64,000 bases of DNA from an uncultured Thermoguttaceae bacterium (GTDB taxonomy: Bacteria > Planctomycetota > Planctomycetia > Pirellulales > Thermoguttaceae), in assembly GCA_938042245.1 (NCBI GenBank), contig CALIRO010000002.1, positions 186,001 through 250,000 of the forward strand, written 5' to 3'. A model generated the notes under the pieces. It was not told where the DNA came from. It was given only the letters and a program-made list of their open reading frames with translations, and made no database searches. Positions 54,568 to 62,459 of the stretch are shown here, in pieces. How positions within the stretch are numbered: the first letter of the stretch is position 1; every line of letters begins with the position of its first letter. The position numbers and the translations under genes were made by a program.

Positions 54568-55575
54568 TTAGCCGGCGGCGGCATCGGCCAATAGGGCCAG
54601 GCCAGCAAGGCCGTAAAAAGTATATTCCACGTCGGCGGTATTATCCCAGAGGGCGGCCCGAAAGCCGCCCTCGGAGAGTTCCAAGGATAGTATGTACTGA
54701 CGAACACTATGCCGATCTACCGCCGAACCCGCGTTCAACAGCTCCAGGGCCACCAGGGCGGTAAATGTGCTCAATAAATCAGCCATGGGAATTCGTCCAT
54801 GAGCTCGGAAACCCCCCTCGGCCGATTGCATGGTGGCCAAGAAAGCGGCGGCCCGATCTCGCACACTCATCGGCATCCGACCGGCCAAACTCCACCAACC
54901 AATCGCCGCTGCGGTGGGATTCGTGCCGCTTTGGCGGACCGAAGGCCACTCGGCAAAACCGCCGTCGTCCCGCTGACGCAGAAGCAGCATCCGGGCGGTT
55001 TTCTCCGGCTCCTCCAGCGGGAGGTCCACCCACTGCTGCACCAAGGCGGCCAAAAAGGTCGCGTAGGTGCTGCTGATAGCACTGGCCGGATGCTTGGCAT
55101 AACCGCCGTCTGGCCGACGTACCAGACACAAATACTCCTGCACTACCTGTTGGACTGAAAGGCCCCATCGGCCAAAAGGGTCTTTCCCGATCAGTTCCGC
55201 AGGCTCAAAGGGATCGGACAGCGGGGAGGTGGCTTGGGCCAGAACAGCACAGGCAACCAGGCCCACCAGTTCGGCTAAGGTGAATGATCGCCAGTCAAGT
55301 GGGAGGGCCGGATCGCTTTGGGTAGGCAACGGGCCAGTCGGGGGGAGCATGGCGTTGATAGCCCGCTGCACGATCGGCTTGGTCAAGCGCCCCAGCAGAG
55401 CCAACCCGGCTAACCCAAAGGCGGTGTAATAAGGATCGGGCCGACCGGCCCGGCCTGCAAAACCACCCTGCGAGCTTTCCGAAGCCAAAAGATACTTCGC
55501 ATGCCGGTTTCGGAAATCCTCCGGAAACTCGGCTGCCGCCGCTATCAGCCGACTTGTCAACCGCCTAACATCCAT
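54568..55575 (-). CDS. Prenyltransferase / squalene-oxidase repeat protein (GGTase-II beta-like)
   Basis: Predicted 335-residue alpha-alpha barrel protein. At least five repeats with the GGF motif are visible: QGGFAGRAGRPDPYYTAFGLAGLALLG, DGGYAKHPASAISSTYATFLAALV, DGGFAEWPSVRQSGTNPTAAAIGWWSL, EGGFRAHGRIPMADLLSTFTALVALEL and EGGFRAALWDNTADVEYTFYGLAGLAL. They resemble the beta subunit of eukaryotic Rab geranylgeranyl transferase. The zinc ligands of true protein prenyltransferases (D, C, H) are not all evident, so enzyme activity is uncertain. The ATG at 55575 is used; the track start is 19 codons upstream. Confidence 0.82.
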   Translation of the reverse strand: MDVRRLTSRLIAAAAEFPEDFRNRHAKYLLASESSQGGFAGRAGRPDPYYTAFGLAGLALLGRLTKPIVQRAINAMLPPTGPLPTQSDPALPLDWRSFTLAELVGLVACAVLAQATSPLSDPFEPAELIGKDPFGRWGLSVQQVVQEYLCLVRRPDGGYAKHPASAISSTYATFLAALVQQWVDLPLEEPEKTARMLLLRQRDDGGFAEWPSVRQSGTNPTAAAIGWWSLAGRMPMSVRDRAAAFLATMQSAEGGFRAHGRIPMADLLSTFTALVALELLNAGSAVDRHSVRQYILSLELSEGGFRAALWDNTADVEYTFYGLAGLALLADAAAG

Positions 55576-55738
55576 TGGAAAACCTTGCTCAAAAACGCAC
55601 TCAACGGGGGTACGATTTTCCCCGAATAGCACAGCCTTCCTGTTGGCATTGCAGGAAAAGCGCTTTGATTGTCATCTCTGTGGAAGCCCCGATCCAGTTC
55701 TTAAGCCTCTCTTTTTCATGGGAGAGGCTTCAACCCTG

Positions 55739-55886
55739 TCCCCTCTCCCCACTGTGGGAGAGGGTGGCCTGCGAAGCAGGCCGGGTGAGGGGAATTCGCA
55801 CCTCTCCCCACCGCAAAAAAAATCGCCTCTCCCCTCTGCGGGAGAGGCCGGCTTGGCCAACGGCCAAGCCGGGTGAGGGGGAATTC
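55739..55886. repeat. CTCTCCC/GGGAGAG intergenic repeat, two units
   Basis: Two units, each with CTCTCCCC..GGGAGAGG and hairpins GGCCTGCGAAGCAGGCC and GGCTTGGCCAACGGCCAAGCC, both ending GGGTGAGGGGAATTC. They are the same as the units near 9400. Confidence 0.7.
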
Positions 55887-55892
55887 TCTAGG

Positions 55893-56016
55893 GTCATCCC
55901 TACGAAAGCGAGGATCCAGGAAAAACATAGCAGGTAGGTTCTGTATATCTTCGTATTCTTTGTATGCTTTGGGCGAGGGAATCAGATGTCTAGACTGCTG
56001 CTTGGGCGGAAATGAC
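55893..56016. repeat. Two-copy ~110-bp TIR-bounded element, copy 2
   Basis: Bounded by GTCATCCCTACGAAAGCGAGGATCCAGG and CTAGACTGCTGCTTGGGCGGAAATGAC. The interior shares GTAGGTTCTGTATATCTTCGTATTC with the inverse of the element at 5235..5346. Confidence 0.6.
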
Positions 56017-56214
56017 ATTTACCACCGGCCTGCCGCTTGCCTAGTAGGGCCAAAATCTAAGCCTACCGGGCGTTCCTGCCTCTTGTGAGACCTTTCCTGG
56101 GACATTATGATTTGTTTTTTGCCCTCTGGAAAGCCAGAAAGGCGGTTGTTCGAGAAAGAGCCCTTTTTCCTTATTTGGCGGGAACAGGACTCTAGCGGTA
56201 TTTTTGGGGTCTTT

Positions 56215-57525
56215 ATGTACCAGGCCGAGCTTGCTGAAGAAAAATCGCCCTCTGGAGGCCGATGGGGGTGGCTAAACCGAACAGTGCTGGGCATTGTAGC
56301 GGCCACGTTCTTCTCCGATTTTAGCCATGAATTGGCCACGGCCGTGTTACCGCTGTATTTGGCGGCCATTGGCTTGGGGCCGATGGGCCTGGGATTGATG
56401 GAAGGGGTGGCCGACTTTTTAGTGAGTCTTTCGAAACTGGCCGGCGGGGTGCTGGGGCATTATGTGCGGCAAAAACGTCCCTGGGCGGTGTTGGGCTATT
56501 TGATCACTACGATAGCCACTGCTTGTTTGGGTTTGGTTCGGCAGATAGGGGCGTTGGTGCTGTTTCGGTCGGTAGCTTGGGTAGGCCGGGGATTCCGGGG
56601 GCCGTTGCGGGATTATCTGTTGGCCGATGCGGTGGAGCCAACTCACTATGGCCGGGCCTATGGCCTAGAACGGGCAGGGGACATGCTCGGTGCGGTGGCC
56701 GGTCCGCTGGCAGCCACGATCTTCGTCTTTTTGGGAATGCCGATTCGGTGGATCATTTTGGGCGCTTTGGTTCCTGGGTTGGTGGCCGCCGGGTCCATGT
56801 TTTTCTTGGTCCAGGAGAAGGCCGGATCGCTGGCAGCGGCGGTGGGTTCTGGCCGACCGGCCAATCCTTGCCAAAAGGACCAGGAGACCGAAGAGCCTTT
56901 GCCCAAGGGGGCTAAGGCAGGGGCTCGATTTCCCAGGGCCTTTTGGTGGTTTTTGATGGGGGTGGGCCTATTTGGACTGGGCGATTTTTCGCGGACGTTT
57001 TTGATTTGGTTGGCGGCCCAAGCATTGGGCGAACAAAACAGTACCCCTCAAGCGGGCACCCTTTCCGCGGCCGTGTTACTTTACACCTGGCACAATTTGG
57101 TCAGTGCCGTAGCTGCCTTGCAGATCGGCCAATGGGGTGACCGCTGGTCGAAGTTTTGGGTGCTTCTGGCCGGATATGCCTTAGGCGTAGGGACGAACCT
57201 GCTTTTGGCGTTTCAAGCTGGGGCCTTAGCTTGGCTGGCAGTGGCCATTACCCTTTCTGGCATTTATATTGCCGCTGAGGAGACTCTAGAGAAGGCAGTG
57301 GCCGCCGAGATGTTGCCCCGGAACCTCCGGAGTCTAGGATTTGGAATCCTCGCTTGTGTAAATGCCGTAGGCGATTTAGGTTCCAGCCTTTATGTAGGCT
57401 GGCTTTTACAGTCCGGATACGGAGGATGGGCGTTTGGCATAGCCGCTGGTTTGGGAGCGTTCGGAACGGTGTGGTTGATAGTACTTGGGAACAAATGCTT
57501 CCCAAGATCCATTCCGGAGCATTAA
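56215..57525 (+). CDS. MFS transporter
   Basis: Predicted 436-residue membrane protein (472 if the ATG at 56107 is used). It has 11-12 hydrophobic segments in two halves with the MFS loop between helices 2 and 3 (GVLGHYVRQKRPWAVLGYL). TVLGIVAATFFSDFSHELATAVLPLYLAAIGLGPMGLGLMEGVADFLVSLSKLAGG is typical of a group of efflux-type planctomycete and proteobacterial MFS proteins; RSVAWVGRGFRGPLRDYLLADAV is a conserved helix-5 region. A hydrophilic loop with PCQKDQETEEPLPKG separates the halves. Substrate unknown. The start at 56215 is chosen because the extra 36 residues lack membrane character. Confidence 0.88.
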   Translation: MYQAELAEEKSPSGGRWGWLNRTVLGIVAATFFSDFSHELATAVLPLYLAAIGLGPMGLGLMEGVADFLVSLSKLAGGVLGHYVRQKRPWAVLGYLITTIATACLGLVRQIGALVLFRSVAWVGRGFRGPLRDYLLADAVEPTHYGRAYGLERAGDMLGAVAGPLAATIFVFLGMPIRWIILGALVPGLVAAGSMFFLVQEKAGSLAAAVGSGRPANPCQKDQETEEPLPKGAKAGARFPRAFWWFLMGVGLFGLGDFSRTFLIWLAAQALGEQNSTPQAGTLSAAVLLYTWHNLVSAVAALQIGQWGDRWSKFWVLLAGYALGVGTNLLLAFQAGALAWLAVAITLSGIYIAAEETLEKAVAAEMLPRNLRSLGFGILACVNAVGDLGSSLYVGWLLQSGYGGWAFGIAAGLGAFGTVWLIVLGNKCFPRSIPEH

Positions 57526-57966
57526 AAAACCTTTGAAGGAAGACCTGCCCTATCTTGGTTAAAGTCTTCCACTGAATAGGCAGAGAAGCATTGTTGTTGC
57601 CGGAAGACATCCCTTATGGGAGCGAATATAGACAAAATACAAAAAATAGATAGGCCCTCTTGATTTCCTGTTGCCTTTGGGTAGCATAAATACAATCGTT
57701 TTGAAATCCTTCCCCGCGGGAATTAGACAAATTGAGGAGGATTGGATAGGGTCGATTACTTTGGAATCCCTCCCCGTCTCCCCAGTGGTAGTCCCTAATG
57801 GCCCGTTACTAAGTTTTCTGGTGTTTTTATCTGCTTAGGTGGGCCATCCCTTTATTAGGCTTCCTGGAAAGAGTAAACCCAGAGGCCTATGGACCGAAAC
57901 GATTCCCCCAACACTTAGCGGATGATGGGTTCTTTTGTTCCCTTTTTTTCTGTAAGGAGCCTTTGG
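57526..57966. other. Intergenic region upstream of the exported methyltransferase
   Basis: About 440 AT-richer bases with no repeat of the families above and no supported gene. It probably contains the promoter of the gene at 57967. Confidence 0.35.
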
Positions 57967-58575
57967 ATGAAGCGTCTGTGGAAATGTGCTGTGGTTTTGG
58001 GAGTTGGTTTGTTGATGACGGCGGCGGTTTGCTCTGGGCTGGCTGCCGAAGAACAGTCCGAAAAGAAACCCCAGCGTCGTCCCGATGTGATCTTTGTGCC
58101 CACGCCGCAGGATGTAGTGGAAAAGATGCTCGAATTGGCCGAGGTAACCAAAGACGATGTGGTCTATGACCTTGGCTGCGGCGACGGCCGGATTGTGGTA
58201 ACGGCGGCCAAAAAGTACGGCTGTAAAGCGGTCGGCATCGACATCGACCCCCAACGGGTCAAAGAATCCTTAGAACGGGTGAAAAAAAATAAAGTAGAAC
58301 ATTTGGTAACCATTAAAGAAGGCGATATTTTCCAGGAAGACCTCACTCCGGCCAGTGTCATTACTCTGTATCTGCTGCCCAGTCTGAATGTGAAGTTGAT
58401 TCCTCAACTGCAAAAGCTCAAACCCGGCTCCCGAATTGTCTCCCATTCGTTCGACATGGAAGGCGTCAAGCCGGAAAAGGTCGTCCACTACGAAGCCAAA
58501 GACGGCATCACCCATACGATCTATCTCTGGCGTGCGCCGATTAAGTTAGAAAAAGAAGAAAAGGACGAGCGGTAG
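57967..58575 (+). CDS. Exported SAM-dependent methyltransferase-like protein
   Basis: Predicted 202-residue protein. The signal peptide is KCAVVLGVGLLMTAAVCSGLAAEE. The mature part is a small Rossmann methyltransferase: FVPTPQDVVEKMLELAEVTKDDVVYDLGCGDGRIVVTAAKKYGCKAVGIDIDPQRVKES, with motif I YDLGCGDGRIV and the acidic motif II GIDID. The LTPASVITLYLLPSLNVKLIPQL segment matches a bacterial family with this signal-plus-methyltransferase architecture. The target is unknown, and the SAM supply outside the membrane is a puzzle. The ATG at 57967 has AAGGAG upstream; the track start is 15 codons earlier. Confidence 0.83.
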   Translation: MKRLWKCAVVLGVGLLMTAAVCSGLAAEEQSEKKPQRRPDVIFVPTPQDVVEKMLELAEVTKDDVVYDLGCGDGRIVVTAAKKYGCKAVGIDIDPQRVKESLERVKKNKVEHLVTIKEGDIFQEDLTPASVITLYLLPSLNVKLIPQLQKLKPGSRIVSHSFDMEGVKPEKVVHYEAKDGITHTIYLWRAPIKLEKEEKDER

Positions 58576-58663
58576 GAAAATAGTTCCCTACGGAACGGAT
58601 TTCCTCCGAACTGGCCGATTCCTCCCGCTTCGGACAAAAGCATTTCGCCCGGAGTTTGGCTCC

Positions 58664-59167
58664 ATGGCGGAGCGATTTTCGATTCGTGTCGGAAAAGAAG
58701 AGCTATGTTTTAGCGCCTGTCATTTTTTAGTTTTAGGTCCGGAGTCGGCTGAACCGCTTCATGGGCATACATATCGGGCCTCCGTGGAGCTAGCAGGGCC
58801 TCTCAACCTAAACGGGATGGTGGCGGATTTTACCTGGATCCGACCGGCTCTGCGAAACCTGCTTCAGGAGTTGGACCATCGGATTTTATTGGCCGGCCAA
58901 GACGCTCGTTTGCAAATTCACCAGACGGGCCACGAGCTGGAAGTCCGCCTTGGGGCACGCCGGTGGGTGTTTCCACGTTCCGATTGTCTGCTCCTGCCGC
59001 TGGCGGCTACGACTACGGAGCTATTGGCCCAGTATCTAGCCCATCGGTTCCTGGAGGTCTGCCGGGCGGAGGCCGGTTGGTTGCCGGATCGGCTTCAGCT
59101 GGAACTCGAAGAGTCGCCGGGATTATCGGCTTGTGTGACTCTCCACCCGAAGGAAGAGCCCCCCTAA
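58664..59167 (+). CDS. 6-pyruvoyl-tetrahydropterin synthase / QueD family protein
   Basis: Predicted 167-residue protein of the PTPS fold. FSACHFLVLG holds the first zinc His, LHGHTYRASVEL the other two, and GMVADFTWIRPALRNLLQELDHRILL is the family signature. The catalytic Cys usually two or three residues before HGH is replaced by the segment ESAEPLHGH. That resembles the PTPS-III variants thought to act in folate synthesis, in which Glu replaces Cys. Whether it makes a folate precursor or a queuosine precursor cannot be decided here. CGGAG precedes the ATG. Confidence 0.83.
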   Translation: MAERFSIRVGKEELCFSACHFLVLGPESAEPLHGHTYRASVELAGPLNLNGMVADFTWIRPALRNLLQELDHRILLAGQDARLQIHQTGHELEVRLGARRWVFPRSDCLLLPLAATTTELLAQYLAHRFLEVCRAEAGWLPDRLQLELEESPGLSACVTLHPKEEPP

Positions 59168-59297
59168 TTCTTATGACGCCCATAGCGAGGCTTCTGCGGG
59201 CGGGCATCCGGAAAAAAACAAGGCGTTTCTCCGCGGTAACCTTGCTTGCCCCATCCTCTACGCCACAGGTGGATTCTTTTGATTGGCCGATCCTGTT

Positions 59298-60221
59298 TTA
59301 GGATGAGGGCCATTCCCGGCGGCGGAGGAGGAAGACGCAATCGGCCATCTGGTCGGTCAGTTTCATCGGCTGGTCGATCTCGTACCAGAAATCAAATACG
59401 TCGGCCAGTTCCCACTGGGGCACCTTAGCCAACAACTGCCGAAATTGCCGGGCCGTGTAAATCCGTAGCGGAAACTCGTCCCGGAACCGGAGCACTTGTA
59501 GCGGGGGCGGTTTCCCTGCTAGTGCTTTTTGCCGTCGGGTGGGATTCTGTTTACAGAACAGGTTCTTCGGGGCGGATACGGTTTCGCCAGCAGGCCATGC
59601 TGTTTCAGGCCGGTTGCCTGCTTTGGCCGGGGGCTTGGGGATAAGGAATTTTCGCACGAGCACCGAAATCCGAATCCATTCGATTCGGCGGCGTCTGTCG
59701 GATCGGAGCACTCGGAGGGTAACGGTAACTTGGGTTCGGCCTCGGCGCTGGGTCCACCGTTCCGTGCACTCTGCCGAGGCGTCGGGCGGCAGAAGATGGA
59801 ACCCTAGGATGTAGATCCCTCCGGGGCGAACCGCCTGGGCCATACAGTCTAAATGCTGCCGGGCGACCTGTTCGGTCAGCAAATGGCGAAAGGAATCAAA
59901 AGTACAATAGGCCGCATCTACCGGCTGGGCCAGACAGAACCGACTCATATCCGCCGCAAATATCAAGCAGGGAAGCTTTCGCCTCCGGAGTCGACGTTGT
60001 AAGTATTCCAATGCTGCCAGATTCTTATCTAGCCCCACGACCTGGTAGCCGCGCCGGCCCAATTCCACCACCAACCGACCTGTGCCGCAGGCCGGCTCAA
60101 GCAACGTCCGCACCGGCCCAACCGCATACTTTCGACAGGCCGCCTCGATAAAATCCGCCTCCCGTGCTGTCTCCGATTGGAAGGCAATATCATAATACTG
60201 GGGATAATCGTACCAACCCAT
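59298..60221 (-). CDS. Class I SAM-dependent methyltransferase
   Basis: Predicted 307-residue methyltransferase. WYDYPQYYDIAFQSETAREADFIEAACRKY leads to motif I LLEPACGTGRLVVELGRRGYQVVGLDKN, typical of the Methyltransf_25/31 group, and motif IV region YCTFDSFRHLLT. A Lys/Arg/Pro-rich insertion (PPAKAGNRPETAWPAGETVSAPKN) precedes the C-terminal block PRIY-type FPLRIYTARQFRQLLAKVPQWELADVFDFWYEID. The ATG at 60221 begins at the domain; the track start 75 codons upstream is rejected. Substrate unknown. Confidence 0.85.
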   Translation of the reverse strand: MGWYDYPQYYDIAFQSETAREADFIEAACRKYAVGPVRTLLEPACGTGRLVVELGRRGYQVVGLDKNLAALEYLQRRLRRRKLPCLIFAADMSRFCLAQPVDAAYCTFDSFRHLLTEQVARQHLDCMAQAVRPGGIYILGFHLLPPDASAECTERWTQRRGRTQVTVTLRVLRSDRRRRIEWIRISVLVRKFLIPKPPAKAGNRPETAWPAGETVSAPKNLFCKQNPTRRQKALAGKPPPLQVLRFRDEFPLRIYTARQFRQLLAKVPQWELADVFDFWYEIDQPMKLTDQMADCVFLLRRREWPSS

Positions 60222-60457
60222 CCGACCGGCCAAAACGAACCCAAAACCTGAGTGAAAAACCGGGCAAAAATCAGCATCAGTCCGGAAAGCATTTTCCGCA
60301 AAGGAAGGTTCTTGTCTTTGCTGCCGAGCTGCTGGCGGCAGGGATATTCTGCCAGGGAAACGGCGATCTGCCCAGGGTATAAGGAAACCCACAGGCAGAG
60401 GCAGAAGCATAATGAGATTCTCGGAGATTGTTCTGGAGAAAACCAACGGAGCAACTT

Positions 60458-62059
60458 TTACGCCCCTTGGCGGCGCAAGGCCCGCTGGAGCAAGTTGGTC
60501 GTGATCTTTTGTGCCCTTTCATCCGGTCCGTGCGGCCGACTCCAATGGGACCAAGGCAACCAATGCCCCGGGGGCGAAGCCAAAGCCTGGCACCAAAAGA
60601 TCGTCGCAGCATTGAACACAAAATTGCCTTTCGGGCCAGGATAGATGGTGGCCGTCCAATGCTGGGGTCGAACACCACCTTGCCAGGCCGTCCCCTCCGC
60701 CACCACCTCCAGGCCCGGCAGATCGCTAGGTGGATCGCCGTGATATTCCCAGCCAACCAGCCCCGGTATGGCATCTTCGGATTTCATGCCGGTGCCTTCG
60801 AAAATCCAATGTTCCGGCCGGGTGCAGAACCAATCGCCGCCGCCGTTAACCGGATCGACATTGCGGGCCCCGATCAAGTAGCCTTCATCCGGCCCTCGGT
60901 GGGGGAATGGCCCATGCTGTTGGTGGCGGTCTTCGGCGTATTTGTAGTTGCCGCCATACGGACCGCCACGGAACGTGATCCGGCAGGGTCGGCCGTCGGT
61001 CGATGGTTTCAAAGGGCTGACCCAGCAGACGGCATTGCCGGACAAAAACAAAATGGTTACTCCGGCATCCCGCAGTTTCACCACGCTGTCCCATTGGCGG
61101 ATGTCCCAATATTCATCATGCCCGTTGCTGATAAAGACCTTGCATTTCAGCGCCCGGTCGGGCCTGATCATATCCGAATTGGAGCAGTAAGTCACATCAT
61201 ATCCTTGCTGCTCCAGCCAATAGGCCAAAGGAAACTCAAAACAGAGCCATTCGCCCGAACCGATCGACTGAGGATTTTCGTAAATCTGGGCGTATTTCCC
61301 ATAGGGGCGGTCGAAGCTGACATCGGCCCAAGGACCTTGGGTGCCTTTGGGGTCGGTATAGAGGGAGTAGGTGTCCGGCCAGCGGTTATAGGCTTGCCAG
61401 GTGTTATCGCTGACTTGCAGGAGGATGTCGGCTGGCCGATCATCCCGAACCACAAAAATCACATAGCTTTGCCAATAGGGTTTCTGTTTGCCGGGCAAGG
61501 TGGTCAGTCGGCCCAGATAGACGCCGCTGGGCCAGTCGGGCGGAATCCGAAGGGAGCAGGTCGGTTCCCATTGGCATTCTCGCAATCGGCGGGGGCCAAC
61601 CGGCGGCACGCCCTGCGCCTTGCCGTCAAACGGCCCTAAAGTAGCCATTAACCGGGCGCCCCGGCCGCTGTAATAACCGGTCCGAAAGATTTCGATTTGA
61701 AACTTTTCTAGCGGATCGGTGCTGACCATAATGTCCAAAGTTTCACCAACAGCGACCGATTGCTTCGAGCAGTAGCCTTCGATCCAGGGACTTCGGAACC
61801 CGCCCTGTTTATCCAGTCGAACACGGGTAAGTTGCCAGTCCAATGCTCCTGGCTTTTGATTTTCCAGTTGGATGAGATTGGGCTTCTGCGAGCGTTGCTG
61901 GTTGGAGGCGCCAGAGGCCGCAGAGTCTGCCGCTTGGCCTAGGCTTCTTTCCGACTCTCCGGCCCCGGCAAGTATGCCGGCCGACACAGCCGCCCCTGCC
62001 CATCCGGTTTGCCGCAAAAACTCCCGCCGCGTCCAAGTCGACGGTTCGGTAGTTTTCAT
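60458..62059 (-). CDS. Tat-exported N,N-dimethylformamidase-beta-like protein
   Basis: Predicted 533-residue protein. Tat signal TRREFLRQTGWAGAAVSAGILAG lies near residues 9-31. The mature part resembles the large-subunit C-terminal domain of N,N-dimethylformamidase: QIEIFRTGYYSGRGARLMATLG, PSGVYLGRLTTLPGKQKPYWQSYVIFVVRDDRPADILLQVSDNTWQAYNRWP, then VFISNGHDEYWDIRQWDSVVKLRDAGVTILFLSGNAVCWV. The GHDEYW motif is a family hallmark. Activity on dimethylformamide itself is not implied; the small subunit is not in the window. The start has AAGGAGATCG upstream. Confidence 0.8.
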   Translation of the reverse strand: MKTTEPSTWTRREFLRQTGWAGAAVSAGILAGAGESERSLGQAADSAASGASNQQRSQKPNLIQLENQKPGALDWQLTRVRLDKQGGFRSPWIEGYCSKQSVAVGETLDIMVSTDPLEKFQIEIFRTGYYSGRGARLMATLGPFDGKAQGVPPVGPRRLRECQWEPTCSLRIPPDWPSGVYLGRLTTLPGKQKPYWQSYVIFVVRDDRPADILLQVSDNTWQAYNRWPDTYSLYTDPKGTQGPWADVSFDRPYGKYAQIYENPQSIGSGEWLCFEFPLAYWLEQQGYDVTYCSNSDMIRPDRALKCKVFISNGHDEYWDIRQWDSVVKLRDAGVTILFLSGNAVCWVSPLKPSTDGRPCRITFRGGPYGGNYKYAEDRHQQHGPFPHRGPDEGYLIGARNVDPVNGGGDWFCTRPEHWIFEGTGMKSEDAIPGLVGWEYHGDPPSDLPGLEVVAEGTAWQGGVRPQHWTATIYPGPKGNFVFNAATIFWCQALASPPGHWLPWSHWSRPHGPDERAQKITTNLLQRALRRQGA

Positions 62060-62117
62060 TTTCGATCTCCTTGATGAACTTTTGAAAACCTTTCCTATTT
62101 CCGCCGAATGGTTCCAT

Positions 62118-62332
62118 TTGTCATCGCCGCGAAAGCTTCCGATTCGGACAGTGTGATCCCCGCGAAAGCAGGGACCGAGTATTCCTCTTTCCCCCGGCGG
62201 GAGAGGGGTAAAGGCGCCCCCTCACTCGGCCAACCTACCGGTTGGTCGGCCTCTCCCGCGGCGGGGAGAGGCGATGGACAAAGGAGCGGTACAGGGAGCA
62301 TGGACTGCTGCTTGCGCGGCAGGGAGGATTTC
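62118..62332. repeat. REP-bounded composite repeat (about 215 bp)
   Basis: Starts near TGTCATCGCCGCGAAAGC with a second arm GTGATCCCCGCGAAAGCAGGGACC and ends GGACTGCTGCTTGCGCGGCAGGG. Between them are CTTTCCCCCGGCGGGAGAGG and CCTCTCCCGCGGCGGGGAGAGG units and an ACCTACCGGTTGGTCGGCC hairpin. The remaining 62333-62459 holds nothing recognisable. Confidence 0.6.
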
Positions 62333-62459
62333 CAAGCTCTGCGGGGATTCATGTCGGTGTTTGCTGTTGGAGGGGCAGGAACGATCTTATCCGATAGACG
62401 AAACCGCAGCGGAAACAGCTCGTTCCATAGCGAGTTTGGTGTTGCAAGCCAGGACGATC

